Positions 26,565-35,078 of a DNA stretch of 64,000 nt are shown piece after piece. How positions within the stretch are numbered: position 1 is the first letter of the stretch; each line of letters starts with the position of its first letter. Source of the DNA: Streptococcus suis (GTDB lineage Bacteria > Bacillota > Bacilli > Lactobacillales > Streptococcaceae); NCBI RefSeq assembly GCF_002960445.1, contig NZ_POJD01000107.1, positions 1-64,000 on the forward strand, given 5' to 3'. The position numbers and the translations under genes were made by a program. Below the pieces are notes generated by a model that was not told the DNA's origin, made no database searches, and worked only from the letters and a program-made list of their open reading frames with translations.

Positions 26565-26969
26565 ATGCTACATCATGTTGAAATTTACGTTTCTGACTTG
26601 GAAACTTCGCGTGCATTTTACGACTTTCTCCTGACCAAGCTGGGCTACTCGCTCTATCAGGAGTGGGAGGAAGGGCTATCTTATAAAAAAGAAGAGCAGT
26701 ACCTGGTCTTTGTCCAAACGCCAGAGGATTTCCTAGAGGCAGGCTATCACCGTTGCCGTACGGGGCTCAATCATCTAGCCTTTCATGCGGGAACACCTGA
26801 TGATATTGACCAATGGCGGAAGGAATTTTTGACCAGACGAGTCAAACTTCTCTACGACGACCGCTATCCCCATGCAGGAGGACCAGCCCACTACGCCCTC
26901 TATTTGGAAGATCCCGATGGGATTAAGATAGAGTTGGTGGGGGAATTTGAAAGGCGAGGTTTGCGATGA
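26565..26969 (+). CDS. VOC/glyoxalase-fold protein
   Basis: A 134-residue VOC-superfamily protein: HHVEIYVSDLETSRAFYDFL at the start, a central LNHLAFHAG with a metal-type His, and a C-terminal LYLEDPDGIKIELV. These are paired beta-alpha-beta-beta-beta modules used for lyases, dioxygenases or drug-binding proteins; the substrate is unknown. ATG 26565 has AAAGGAG upstream. It is the first gene behind the T-box and overlaps the next gene by 4 bases. Confidence 0.85.
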   Translation: MLHHVEIYVSDLETSRAFYDFLLTKLGYSLYQEWEEGLSYKKEEQYLVFVQTPEDFLEAGYHRCRTGLNHLAFHAGTPDDIDQWRKEFLTRRVKLLYDDRYPHAGGPAHYALYLEDPDGIKIELVGEFERRGLR

Positions 26970-27874
26970 ATCTTTTTAAGTTAAATGGGAATGAATTGTA
27001 TCATTTAAAAGATCAAGCATTTAAGCTAGAGCGCGATTTACAACGCTTATTTGAGCGTCATCTAACTCAGTTAACTGGCTTAGAATTTATTGCTTCGGAG
27101 TTTTCTATTCAGAATCAGCGCTTAGATACACTTGCCTTTGATCAAGAAACAAATGCCTTTGTTATTATTGAGTACAAGCGTAGCGCCAACCAAAGCGTTT
27201 TAGATCAAGGTGTGTCTTATTTGAATACTTTGTTGAAATACAAGGCAGATTTCATTTTGGAGTATCAAGAACGAACAGGGAAGTTGCTAAATAAATCACA
27301 GGTAGACTGGTCCCAAAGTAAGGTGGCTTTTGTTTCTCCTAATTTTACTTCCTTTCAAAAACAGGCTGTTGACTTCAAAGATTTGAATATCGAGCTTTGG
27401 GAGGTTAGGAAATTTGAAAATGATGTACTATTTGTGAATGGTATTAAAAAATCGAAGAATGCCCCGAGTATTAAGGCATCAGTTTCTAAAGAGCAATCGG
27501 ATCTGTCCCTTGTTGCCCAGGAGCTAAAAACCTATTCTGAAGAAGATTTATTACTCAAAAAATCGGACGATATTGTAGAGTTGTATGACAGCTTTAAACA
27601 AGCTATTTTTCAATTGATACCGGATTGTGAGTTAATTCCTACTAAGTATTATATTGCTTTTAAGAAGGATGGTCATAATATTGTTGATATTGAAATTCAA
27701 AACAAGCAGTTAAAACTGTTCATAAATGCCCGAATTGGTCAATTGGATGATCCAAAACAATTAACCAGAGATGTTTCAAATATCGGTCATTTTGGAAATG
27801 GGGATTACGAGCTGAAGGTTAAGACGACAGACAATTTAGAGTATATCATGAGTTTGATTAAGCAAGTTTTATAA
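26966..27874 (+). CDS. PD-(D/E)XK nuclease-like protein between T-box and valS
   Basis: A 302-residue protein. Its N-terminal third shows a restriction-endonuclease-fold core: Glu30/Glu40 helix, Asp54 in QRLDTLAFD and Glu69-Tyr-Lys71 in FVIIEYKR, followed by a helix with Gln82 region. This suggests a metal-dependent nuclease related to DUF91/NucS or DUF5655 types. The C-terminal part (about 190-302) resembles a DUF5655-like module. Coding is visibly AT-richer than valS. It overlaps the VOC gene and ends just before valS, so it lies in the T-box operon. The function is unknown. Confidence 0.75.
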   Translation: MNLFKLNGNELYHLKDQAFKLERDLQRLFERHLTQLTGLEFIASEFSIQNQRLDTLAFDQETNAFVIIEYKRSANQSVLDQGVSYLNTLLKYKADFILEYQERTGKLLNKSQVDWSQSKVAFVSPNFTSFQKQAVDFKDLNIELWEVRKFENDVLFVNGIKKSKNAPSIKASVSKEQSDLSLVAQELKTYSEEDLLLKKSDDIVELYDSFKQAIFQLIPDCELIPTKYYIAFKKDGHNIVDIEIQNKQLKLFINARIGQLDDPKQLTRDVSNIGHFGNGDYELKVKTTDNLEYIMSLIKQVL

Positions 27875-27892
27875 ATGTGGAAAGGACAAAAT

Positions 27893-30544
27893 ATGTCAAA
27901 AGAATTATCACCAAAATACAATCCAGCCGAGGTTGAGGCTGGTCGTTACCAGACTTGGTTGGACCAAGATGTCTTTAAGCCGTCAGGCGATGCGGAGTCC
28001 AAGCCCTATTCAATCGTCATTCCGCCGCCAAATGTAACAGGTAAGTTGCACTTAGGACACGCTTGGGATACAACCCTTCAAGATATTATCATCCGTCAGA
28101 AGCGTATGCAGGGCTTTGACACTCTCTGGCTTCCAGGTATGGACCATGCGGGGATTGCCACACAGGCTAAGGTTGAGGAGCGCTTGCGTGAGCAAGGCGT
28201 GACCCGTTATGACTTGGGTCGTGAAAAATTCCTTGAAAAAGTCTGGGAATGGAAGGATGAGTATGCAGCGACCATTCGTGAGCAATGGGGCAAGTTGGGT
28301 CTGTCTTTGGACTACCAACGTGACCGCTTTACGCTGGACGAAGGCTTGTCAAAAGCCGTTCGCAAGGTCTTTGTGGAACTCTACAAAAAAGGCTGGATCT
28401 ACCGTGGCGAATTTATCATCAACTGGGACCCAGCGGCTCGCACAGCTCTTTCTGATATCGAAGTTATTCACAAAGATGTCGAAGGTGCCTTCTACCACAT
28501 GAATTACATGTTGGAAGACGGCTCTCGTGCCCTTCAAGTTGCGACAACTCGTCCTGAAACCATGTTCGGTGACGTTGCGGCTGCGGTTAACCCAGAAGAC
28601 CCACGTTATAAGGACTTGATTGGCAAAAACGTTATCCTGCCAATCGTTAACAAGTTAATTCCAATCGTTGCGGATGAACACGCAGACCCAGAATTTGGTA
28701 CAGGGGTTGTGAAAATAACACCTGCCCACGATCCAAATGACTTCCTCGTTGGACAACGCCACAATTTGCCACAAGTCAACGTTATGAATGAAGACGGTAC
28801 TATGAACGAGTTGGCGGGTGAATTTGCAGGTATGGACCGCTTTGAAGCTCGTAAGGCAACCGTTGCTAAGTTACAAGAACTGGGTGCACTTGTTGAAATC
28901 GAAAACCGTGTGCATTCCGTTGGACACTCTGAGCGTACTGGTGTGGTAGTCGAGCCACGCTTGTCAACTCAATGGTTTGTTAAAATGGACCAATTGGCGA
29001 AGAATGCCATTGCCAACCAAGACACAGCTGACAAGGTAGAATTTTACCCACCACGTTTCAACGATACCTTCCTACAATGGATGGAAAATGTACATGACTG
29101 GGTTATCTCGCGTCAGCTTTGGTGGGGTCATCAGATTCCAGCATGGTATAACGAATCTGGCGAAATGTACGTCGGAGAAGAGGCACCAGCAGGTGACGGA
29201 TGGGTACAGGATGAGGATGTCCTAGATACCTGGTTCAGCTCTGCCCTTTGGCCATTCTCAACTATGGGCTGGCCTGACGAAAACGCGACGGACTTCCAGC
29301 GTTACTTCCCGACCTCAACCTTGGTAACGGGCTACGACATCATCTTCTTCTGGGTGTCACGGATGATTTTCCAATCGCTTGAGTTCACCGGCCGTCAGCC
29401 CTTCAAGAACGTGCTGATCCACGGTTTGATCCGTGACGAAGAAGGTCGCAAGATGTCCAAGTCGCTCGGAAACGGGATTGACCCAATGGATGTCATCGAG
29501 AAATACGGTGCAGACGCTTTGCGTTGGTTCCTGTCAAACGGCTCTGCTCCTGGTCAGGATGTTCGCTTCTCTTATGAGAAGATGGACGCGTCTTGGAACT
29601 TTATCAACAAGATTTGGAACATTTCCCGCTACATCCTCATGAACAATGAAGGCTTGACCTTGGATGCGGCGCGTGAGAATGTAGCCAAAGTCGCAACTGG
29701 TGAGGCTGGTAACGTGACGGACCGCTGGATTCTCCACAACCTCAACGAAACCATTGCCAAGGTCACTGAAAACTTCGACAAGTTCGAGTTCGGTGTGGCT
29801 GGGCACATCCTCTACAACTTCATCTGGGAAGAGTTCGCCAACTGGTATGTGGAGCTGACCAAGGAAGTTCTTTACAGCGCCAACGAGGCCGAGAAAGTCA
29901 TGACCCGCTCTGTCCTTCTCTACACGCTGGACCAAATCCTTCGCCTCCTCCACCCAATCATGCCGTTCGTGACGGAAGAGATCTTCGCTCAGTACGCAGA
30001 GGGCTCTATCGTGGTGGCAGCTTACCCTGTTGTCAACCCAGCCTTTGAAAATGCGGAAGCCCACAAGGGAGTGGAAAGCCTTAAGGATCTGATTCGTTCG
30101 GTGCGAAATAGCAGAGCAGAGGTCAATGTTGCGCCATCTAAGCCGATTACTATCTTGATTAAGACGGCAGATAGCGAGCTTGAAGCCTTCTTCAAGGCAA
30201 ATGAAAACTATATCCGCCGCTTTACAAATCCAGAGCAGTTGGAAATCAGCTCAAGCATTGCCGCACCAGAATTAGCCATGTCAGCCGTTATCACCGGTGC
30301 TGAAATCTTCTTGCCACTCGCCGACCTCCTCAACGTCGAAGAAGAGTTGGCTCGACTAGACAAAGAATTGGCCAAATGGCAAAAAGAACTAGATATGGTC
30401 GGCAAAAAACTCAGCAACGAACGCTTCATCGCCAACGCCAAACCAGAAGTCGTTGAAAAAGAAAAAGAAAAACAAGCCGACTACCAAGCAAAATACGATG
30501 CGACAGTAGGGCGGATTGAAGAGATGAAGAAACTGGTTAAGTAG
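27893..30544 (+). CDS. valS: Valyl-tRNA synthetase
   Basis: An 883-residue class Ia synthetase charging tRNA-Val. It has the HIGH-type motif in [15 protein letters not shown], a large editing insertion, KMSKSLGNG, the anticodon-binding domain and a C-terminal coiled coil ([16 protein letters not shown]). ATG 27893 has GGAAAGGA upstream; the in-frame ATG at 27875 overlaps that site and is not used. It is controlled by the T-box 1.5 kb upstream, with two unrelated genes between. Confidence 0.97.
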   Translation: MSKELSPKYNPAEVEAGRYQTWLDQDVFKPSGDAESKPYSIVIPPPNVTGKLHLGHAWDTTLQDIIIRQKRMQGFDTLWLPGMDHAGIATQAKVEERLREQGVTRYDLGREKFLEKVWEWKDEYAATIREQWGKLGLSLDYQRDRFTLDEGLSKAVRKVFVELYKKGWIYRGEFIINWDPAARTALSDIEVIHKDVEGAFYHMNYMLEDGSRALQVATTRPETMFGDVAAAVNPEDPRYKDLIGKNVILPIVNKLIPIVADEHADPEFGTGVVKITPAHDPNDFLVGQRHNLPQVNVMNEDGTMNELAGEFAGMDRFEARKATVAKLQELGALVEIENRVHSVGHSERTGVVVEPRLSTQWFVKMDQLAKNAIANQDTADKVEFYPPRFNDTFLQWMENVHDWVISRQLWWGHQIPAWYNESGEMYVGEEAPAGDGWVQDEDVLDTWFSSALWPFSTMGWPDENATDFQRYFPTSTLVTGYDIIFFWVSRMIFQSLEFTGRQPFKNVLIHGLIRDEEGRKMSKSLGNGIDPMDVIEKYGADALRWFLSNGSAPGQDVRFSYEKMDASWNFINKIWNISRYILMNNEGLTLDAARENVAKVATGEAGNVTDRWILHNLNETIAKVTENFDKFEFGVAGHILYNFIWEEFANWYVELTKEVLYSANEAEKVMTRSVLLYTLDQILRLLHPIMPFVTEEIFAQYAEGSIVVAAYPVVNPAFENAEAHKGVESLKDLIRSVRNSRAEVNVAPSKPITILIKTADSELEAFFKANENYIRRFTNPEQLEISSSIAAPELAMSAVITGAEIFLPLADLLNVEEELARLDKELAKWQKELDMVGKKLSNERFIANAKPEVVEKEKEKQADYQAKYDATVGRIEEMKKLVK

Positions 30545-30562
30545 GTAGAATACAATCAAATG

Positions 30563-30586
30563 CCCAGCCTAAAAAGGCTGGGTTTT
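30563..30586 (+). terminator. Terminator after valS
   Basis: CCCAGCCT (30563-30570) pairs perfectly with AGGCTGGG (30575-30582) around AAAA, followed by TTTT. Confidence 0.82.
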
Positions 30587-30587
30587 G

Positions 30588-30596
30588 TGGTATAAT
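30588..30596 (+). promoter_or_regulatory. Extended -10 promoter of the DUF3883 gene
   Basis: TGG then TATAAT (30591-30596), directly after the valS terminator and 30 bases before the next start. Confidence 0.6.
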
Positions 30597-30626
30597 GGGG
30601 ATAATAAATTGGAACAGGTATAAGTT

Positions 30627-31385
30627 ATGAGTAAGCACAAATATTACCATCTATTAAATTTAATTGGCTATGGTCTGGCTAAATTTGATACCCAGTTAAT
30701 CAAGCAATTTGGTTTCAATACAAAGACGGATTTTTATCAGTATTTTGTTCAGCTTGGTTTAACTGAAACGACAGGTGTTGTCAAGCAACGTATGGATTTA
30801 TTTGATCCTTATTTTGAGAATGGTCGGCGGGGTTGGTGGCAGAAAAAAGATGTTTATGAGCATCGAAAATTATTTATAGATAGTTTGTTTGGAACTGCAG
30901 ATGTAACGGAATTTGCAGATATTTTGAAAATGAGCTTAAAAGAAGAGGGGTTCTTAAAGGACATTTTTGTGGCTCAAAAACCAATTATTCAAACACGATT
31001 TCGGAAATTGCAGGAAACCGGTCTAGAAGCAGAGCAATACTTTTTGCAACATTTCCAGTCAGTACCTCTGTTTAAAGCAGGGAGTATTGAAGATGCTCGT
31101 TTGTATGGTGATGGATATGATTTTCAAATCACAACAACAGAAAGGGTATTTTTATCCGAAGTAAAAGGAATTCGAGAAAACAGAGGTCGTTTCAGAATGA
31201 CTGAGAAAGAATTTTTGAAAGCGAAAGAATTTCCAAATCAATTTGTCTTATCTTTAGTGTTAAATTTGGAGAGTATCCCTAGAATTGTGACGATTGAAAA
31301 TCCATTGAAAGAGTTGGGCTTTAGAGAAAAAATAGTCCAGTCAAAAGCAGTAAAGGAGTATCATGTTCTTGAGGATATTTATTAA
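30627..31385 (+). CDS. DUF3883 (NOV C-terminal-like) protein
   Basis: A 252-residue protein. The C-terminal part matches DUF3883: Glu134/Glu136 in the helix EAEQYF, then GDGYDFQI with Asp165, and SEVKG with Glu178 and Lys180. That is a PD-(D/E)XK-like layout of E, D and ExK. The first 115 or so residues form a separate helical domain (starts YYHLLNLIGYGLAKFD). DUF3883 is common in defence and DNA-modification-dependent systems, but no methylase, helicase or ATPase partner is adjacent. AT-rich, with its own promoter. Confidence 0.75.
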   Translation: MSKHKYYHLLNLIGYGLAKFDTQLIKQFGFNTKTDFYQYFVQLGLTETTGVVKQRMDLFDPYFENGRRGWWQKKDVYEHRKLFIDSLFGTADVTEFADILKMSLKEEGFLKDIFVAQKPIIQTRFRKLQETGLEAEQYFLQHFQSVPLFKAGSIEDARLYGDGYDFQITTTERVFLSEVKGIRENRGRFRMTEKEFLKAKEFPNQFVLSLVLNLESIPRIVTIENPLKELGFREKIVQSKAVKEYHVLEDIY

Positions 31386-31432
31386 AGAGAAACTCACAGA
31401 TTATTCCTCTATTTTCTAGGAAGCAAGGATGA

Positions 31433-32497
31433 ATGATGAACAAATCTAATTCTTACCAAATCCACCTCCCCTCCCTCATCCCTTTCGGTTTTATCCTCTC
31501 CAACAATCGTTACATCTATCGTGAAGTGTTCATGGAGGGGCAGTTAGAGGCGGTGGTGGAGGTCGATGAGGCTGGTCAGCTGTCGTCCTATGTCTGGGAT
31601 TGTGAGATGGAGGAGGTCTATACCGCCCATCTGGTGACTGCGCCAGCGGGGGCTTTTGTGGGGCAGGTGCGTGAGGCTTACCAGACCATTTTGGGTCGGG
31701 TAGAGGAAGCCTGCTGTATCGCTCTGCCATTTACCAAAGACCAAAGCAACCGCCTAGCCCAGCTCATCAAGGAGCAGTGGGGCGACCTTCCTGACTATCC
31801 CTTTGCCAAGTTGCCGACCTATGGGGCTTTTCGCCATCCCAACAATAACAAGTGGTATGCCCTGGTCAGTCAGATTCCGAGGGACAAGCTGGATGGGAGC
31901 GATTCTCAAGAAGAGGTGGAGATTGTCAATCTCAAGGTTGACGGTCGGGAAATAGCAGAGCTGCTGAGTCAGTCGGGCATCTTCCCTGCCTACCATATGT
32001 CGAAGAAGACCTGGGTGTCGGTCTTACTGGATGATACGATGGAGGACCAGACGGTGTTTGCCCTCCTTGAGAAAAGTCGTTTTATGTTGGGACCAAAATC
32101 TTATAAGGCGGAGCAGGGGCCTGATTACTGGGTTATTCCAGCCAATCCCAAGGTCTATGATATTGATACTGAGTTTGCGGAAAATAAGGTAGTCTATTGG
32201 CCGCAAAAATCAACCATTCAAGCTGGGGACATCGTAGCCATCTACGTGACGGCGCCTGTACAGGCCATTCGCTATGTTTGTCGGGTTTTGCAAGCCAATG
32301 TCACCAATCATGGTCAGTCGGATATCCCAAGGGACAAGTCAGTCATGCAGGTCGAGTTGATTGCACAGTTGCCAGATGAGTTTTTGCCAAGAGAGCGCAT
32401 GATGGACCTAGGAGTGAAAGCTGTCCGTGGTCCTAGACGGTTGACAGAAGAGTTGATAAGAGAATTGCAGAAACCCTTTTCTTATCAGGATTTCTAA
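31433..32497 (+). CDS. MmcQ/YjbR domain fused to an EVE-like domain
   Basis: A 354-residue fusion. Residues 118-220 fit the MmcQ/YjbR (CyaY-like) family, with PFAKLPTYGAFRHPNNNKWY, VEIVNLKVD and the YHMSKKTWVSVLLD strand. From 231, DYWVIPANPKVYDI and GDIVAIYVTAP match an EVE (PUA-like) domain. EVE domains can bind modified cytosines or RNA; YjbR proteins are thought to bind DNA. AAGGA lies ahead of the tandem ATGATG start. It is GC-richer than the DUF3883 gene upstream. Function unknown. Confidence 0.75.
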   Translation: MMNKSNSYQIHLPSLIPFGFILSNNRYIYREVFMEGQLEAVVEVDEAGQLSSYVWDCEMEEVYTAHLVTAPAGAFVGQVREAYQTILGRVEEACCIALPFTKDQSNRLAQLIKEQWGDLPDYPFAKLPTYGAFRHPNNNKWYALVSQIPRDKLDGSDSQEEVEIVNLKVDGREIAELLSQSGIFPAYHMSKKTWVSVLLDDTMEDQTVFALLEKSRFMLGPKSYKAEQGPDYWVIPANPKVYDIDTEFAENKVVYWPQKSTIQAGDIVAIYVTAPVQAIRYVCRVLQANVTNHGQSDIPRDKSVMQVELIAQLPDEFLPRERMMDLGVKAVRGPRRLTEELIRELQKPFSYQDF

Positions 32498-32534
32498 TAG
32501 TTCATTAAATTATCAGAATATTTAATAAAAAGGC

Positions 32535-32562
32535 TTTACAAGTTGAAAAAAAAGAGTATAAT
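32535..32562 (+). promoter_or_regulatory. Promoter of asnA
   Basis: TTTACA (32535-32540) and TATAAT (32557-32562), 16 bases apart, 30 bases before the asnA start. Confidence 0.7.
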
Positions 32563-32592
32563 AGGTGTATCAATTTTACGAGGAGGTAAGGT

Positions 32593-33585
32593 ATGAAGAA
32601 AAGCTTCATTCATCAGCAAGAGGAGATTTCTTTCGTCAAAAATACATTCACACAGTATTTGAAAGACAAGTTAGAAATCGTAGAAGTACAAGGACCGATT
32701 TTAAGTCGTGTCGGGGATGGTATTCAAGATAATTTGTCAGGAGTGGAGAATGCCGTGTCAGTTAATGTCAAATTGATTCCAGATGCAACTTACGAAGTCG
32801 TACACTCTCTTGCTAAGTGGAAGCGTCATACCCTGGCTCGATTCGGTTTTAATGAAGGAGAAGGGCTCTTTGTTCATATGAAGGCCCTGCGTCCTGATGA
32901 GGACTCCTTAGATGAAATTCATTCGGTTTATGTGGATCAGTGGGACTGGGAGAAAGTTATTCCAGCAGGTCGTCGTAATCTAGCTTATTTGAAGGAAACG
33001 GTTGAGCAGATTTATAAGGCCATCCGCCTGACAGAATTGGCTGTGGAGGCTCGCTATGACATTGAGTCTGTTCTTCCAAAGAAAATCACCTTTATCCACA
33101 CGGAAGACTTGGTGAAAAATTTCCCAGACTTGACGCCAAAAGAGCGTGAAAACGTTGTTGCCAAAGAATACGGCGCAGTCTTCCTAATCGGTATCGGTGG
33201 AGAACTGGCAGATGGTAAGCCACATGATGGTCGTGCTTCGGACTACGATGACTGGACTAGTCCATCAGAAGGGGATTACAAGGGGCTCAATGGGGATATC
33301 TTAGTCTGGAACGAAGTTCTGGGTTCAGCTTTTGAATTGTCATCAATGGGTATTCGAGTTGATGAGGCAGCCCTTCGTCGTCAGGTAGCCATTACTGGTG
33401 ATCAGGCCCGCCTAGAGTTTGACTGGCATAAGGCGCTCTTGAGCGGCTTGCTTCCACTGTCTATTGGTGGTGGGATTGGTCAATCTCGTTTGGCCATGTT
33501 CTTGCTTCGTAAGAAACATATCGGTGAAGTTCAATCTAGCGTATGGCCACAGGAAGTGCGTGATAACTTTGAAAATATCTTGTAA
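32593..33585 (+). CDS. asnA: Aspartate-ammonia ligase (asparagine synthetase A)
   Basis: A 330-residue class II-synthetase-like enzyme that makes asparagine from aspartate, ammonia and ATP. It has family segments [41 protein letters not shown] and the C-terminal [19 protein letters not shown]. Full length for AsnA. It is a single gene with a near-consensus promoter, a consensus ribosome binding site (GAGGAGG) and a terminator shared with the leftward gene. Confidence 0.96.
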   Translation: MKKSFIHQQEEISFVKNTFTQYLKDKLEIVEVQGPILSRVGDGIQDNLSGVENAVSVNVKLIPDATYEVVHSLAKWKRHTLARFGFNEGEGLFVHMKALRPDEDSLDEIHSVYVDQWDWEKVIPAGRRNLAYLKETVEQIYKAIRLTELAVEARYDIESVLPKKITFIHTEDLVKNFPDLTPKERENVVAKEYGAVFLIGIGGELADGKPHDGRASDYDDWTSPSEGDYKGLNGDILVWNEVLGSAFELSSMGIRVDEAALRRQVAITGDQARLEFDWHKALLSGLLPLSIGGGIGQSRLAMFLLRKKHIGEVQSSVWPQEVRDNFENIL

Positions 33586-33596
33586 GATGAGTATAT

Positions 33597-33634
33597 AAAA
33601 AATGATAGGTTTCAAAAAGGAAGTCTATCATTTT
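33597..33634. terminator. Bidirectional terminator between asnA and the thioredoxin-like gene
   Basis: AAAAATGATAG pairs with CTATCATTTT across a 16-base loop, ending both convergent genes. Confidence 0.7.
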
Positions 33635-33638
33635 CTAT

Positions 33639-34064
33639 TTAATATTGTTTCAAGAACTGCTCAATTTCTTCAAGTGGAGTCTGACTTCCTTTTTCAAGAT
33701 AAGTTTGTTTTTCACCATTTTGATAGAAGGTTAAGTGAGGAACTGTTTGTATATTTTGAGACGATACAAAACTTTTTACAGGGTCACTAGATTCTTCATC
33801 TGTATTGAGATAGTAAACGGGAACTTGTGTATCTTGAATGGCTTTTTCCAAATTTGGAAAGAATTTTTGACAATAAGGACAGGTTGGTCGTCCTACATAG
33901 AGATAGAAGTCTTCTCGGCTGCGTATCTTTTCTTCCACTTCTTCAAGCGAAATAGACTGAGTGGAGGTGATAACCTCTGATTTAGCTTCTTGAGAAGGTT
34001 TGCAGGCATAGAAGATCACCAAACAGAGCAATAAACAAATACAGCTGACAAATTTTTTAATCAT
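33639..34064 (-). CDS. Thioredoxin-fold lipoprotein (bacteriocin-accessory-like)
   Basis: A protein of about 141 residues. The N-terminus (MIKKFVSCICLLLCLVIFYAC) is a signal peptide ending in a lipobox-like FYAC, so it is likely anchored outside the membrane as a lipoprotein. The thioredoxin-like domain has CPYC in RPTCPYCQKF and the cis-Pro region TVPHLTFY. It resembles accessory thioredoxins of the PedC/BrcD type. The start is uncertain: GTG 34076 overlaps the upstream stop (GTGA), while ATG 34064 gives a more usual signal peptide. Both have weak ribosome binding sites. Confidence 0.75.
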   Translation of the reverse strand: MIKKFVSCICLLLCLVIFYACKPSQEAKSEVITSTQSISLEEVEEKIRSREDFYLYVGRPTCPYCQKFFPNLEKAIQDTQVPVYYLNTDEESSDPVKSFVSSQNIQTVPHLTFYQNGEKQTYLEKGSQTPLEEIEQFLKQY

Positions 34065-34072
34065 AATTTCTA

Positions 34073-34798
34073 TCACTGTCTAGTCGGTTCGCATGCACGA
34101 CCATCCCCGTCTCTATCCAAATGTGGGCCATAACCAGGTTGGCCAGATAGAATAGGTTTTAAACTTTCAGGGACTGCAGAACAATTTGGATAGTAAGGTG
34201 CAGCTGGTTCAGTTTGTGTAGGAGTTGCTGGTTCAGTTTGAACAGGGGTCTGAGGTGCTTCTATAGTAGGTGGTGCAGGAGGAGTAACATACTGAGTTGT
34301 AATTTGCTGTCCTAGGGACGTCGCATAGAATTTAACACCTTCTTGTGACCAGCCATGACTAGGGAGAACATTGTACTCATTTAGGTCTGTTGTCCAATGG
34401 TGAAGCCCACGGAGTTTGAAGTTATAAACGCGGTAAATTGGGACGGTACCACCAGAGTAGAATACTGGTTGTCCGTTGTTATCAGATGTCCAACCGTGTT
34501 TAGCAGTTAATTCCGCCACTTCATTGGTGTCGCTAGTATAGAGATGGTTCTGAAGACCAGCATTATAAAGTCTGTATACAGGTGTGCCAGTGTCAGGGGC
34601 ATTCCAACCAATACCTTCGTATCCCCAACCATGTTGGTTATATAAAACATCTTTTTCATTTGCATCAGTGGTATAAAGATGTTCACCATTCTGTCGGTTA
34701 TATAGGCGATAGATAGGAGTATCTGCAGAAACGCTTGTTTGGATACTTGCTCCGATAAGGAGAGCAGCTAACGATATAACGAATGTCTTCACTTTCAT
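34073..34798 (-). CDS. Secreted DUF5648-repeat protein with excalibur domain
   Basis: A 241-residue exported protein. The signal peptide is MKVKTFVISLAALLIGASIQ, continuing through TSVSA. Three DUF5648-type repeats follow, each with IYRLYN or VYRLYN, a HLYT/HHWTT motif and a HGW motif. A Pro/Thr/Gln/Glu-rich linker leads to an excalibur domain (YPNCSAVPESLK and DRDGDGRACEP, with DxDxDG calcium loop). No catalytic domain is present. AAAGGAG precedes ATG 34798. It is followed, overlapping, by the thioredoxin-like lipoprotein gene. Confidence 0.82.
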   Translation of the reverse strand: MKVKTFVISLAALLIGASIQTSVSADTPIYRLYNRQNGEHLYTTDANEKDVLYNQHGWGYEGIGWNAPDTGTPVYRLYNAGLQNHLYTSDTNEVAELTAKHGWTSDNNGQPVFYSGGTVPIYRVYNFKLRGLHHWTTDLNEYNVLPSHGWSQEGVKFYATSLGQQITTQYVTPPAPPTIEAPQTPVQTEPATPTQTEPAAPYYPNCSAVPESLKPILSGQPGYGPHLDRDGDGRACEPTRQ

Positions 34799-35036
34799 TT
34801 TGAAGAATCTCCTTTCATATTTCTTTAAGTATATCATATTCAATCATAAAATAAAAGCGTTTTCTATACATGTTATTATATAAAAAGTTTAGTGTTTAAA
34901 ATAGATAGATATAGGTGGTAGAACAGATTATTTAATTATAGGTTCAACGCTGGCTACAGATTCTTTCCTAGATTCTTTCAAACTTTTGTCTGAAAACATT
35001 TACAATGTGATTATCTGTGATTTTTTCGCCAATCTA

Positions 35037-35045
35037 TGATATACT
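35037..35045 (+). promoter_or_regulatory. Extended -10 promoter of typA
   Basis: TGA then TATACT (35040-35045), 33 bases ahead of the start. The rest of the 280-base gap from 34799 is AT-rich and holds only the leftward promoter of the DUF5648 gene; nothing else was seen. Confidence 0.5.
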
Positions 35046-35078
35046 TTTTTAGTTAAATTAAAAGATACAGAGGATATT

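Noticed and set aside
29534-30064. 176-codon leftward open frame inside valS
   Set aside because: Antisense to conserved valS sequence; composition follows valS codon bias and no start signal is present.
31530-31744. Leftward Pro/His-rich open frames of 66 codons
   Set aside because: They are antisense shadows of the YjbR-EVE gene, with odd composition and no ribosome binding site.
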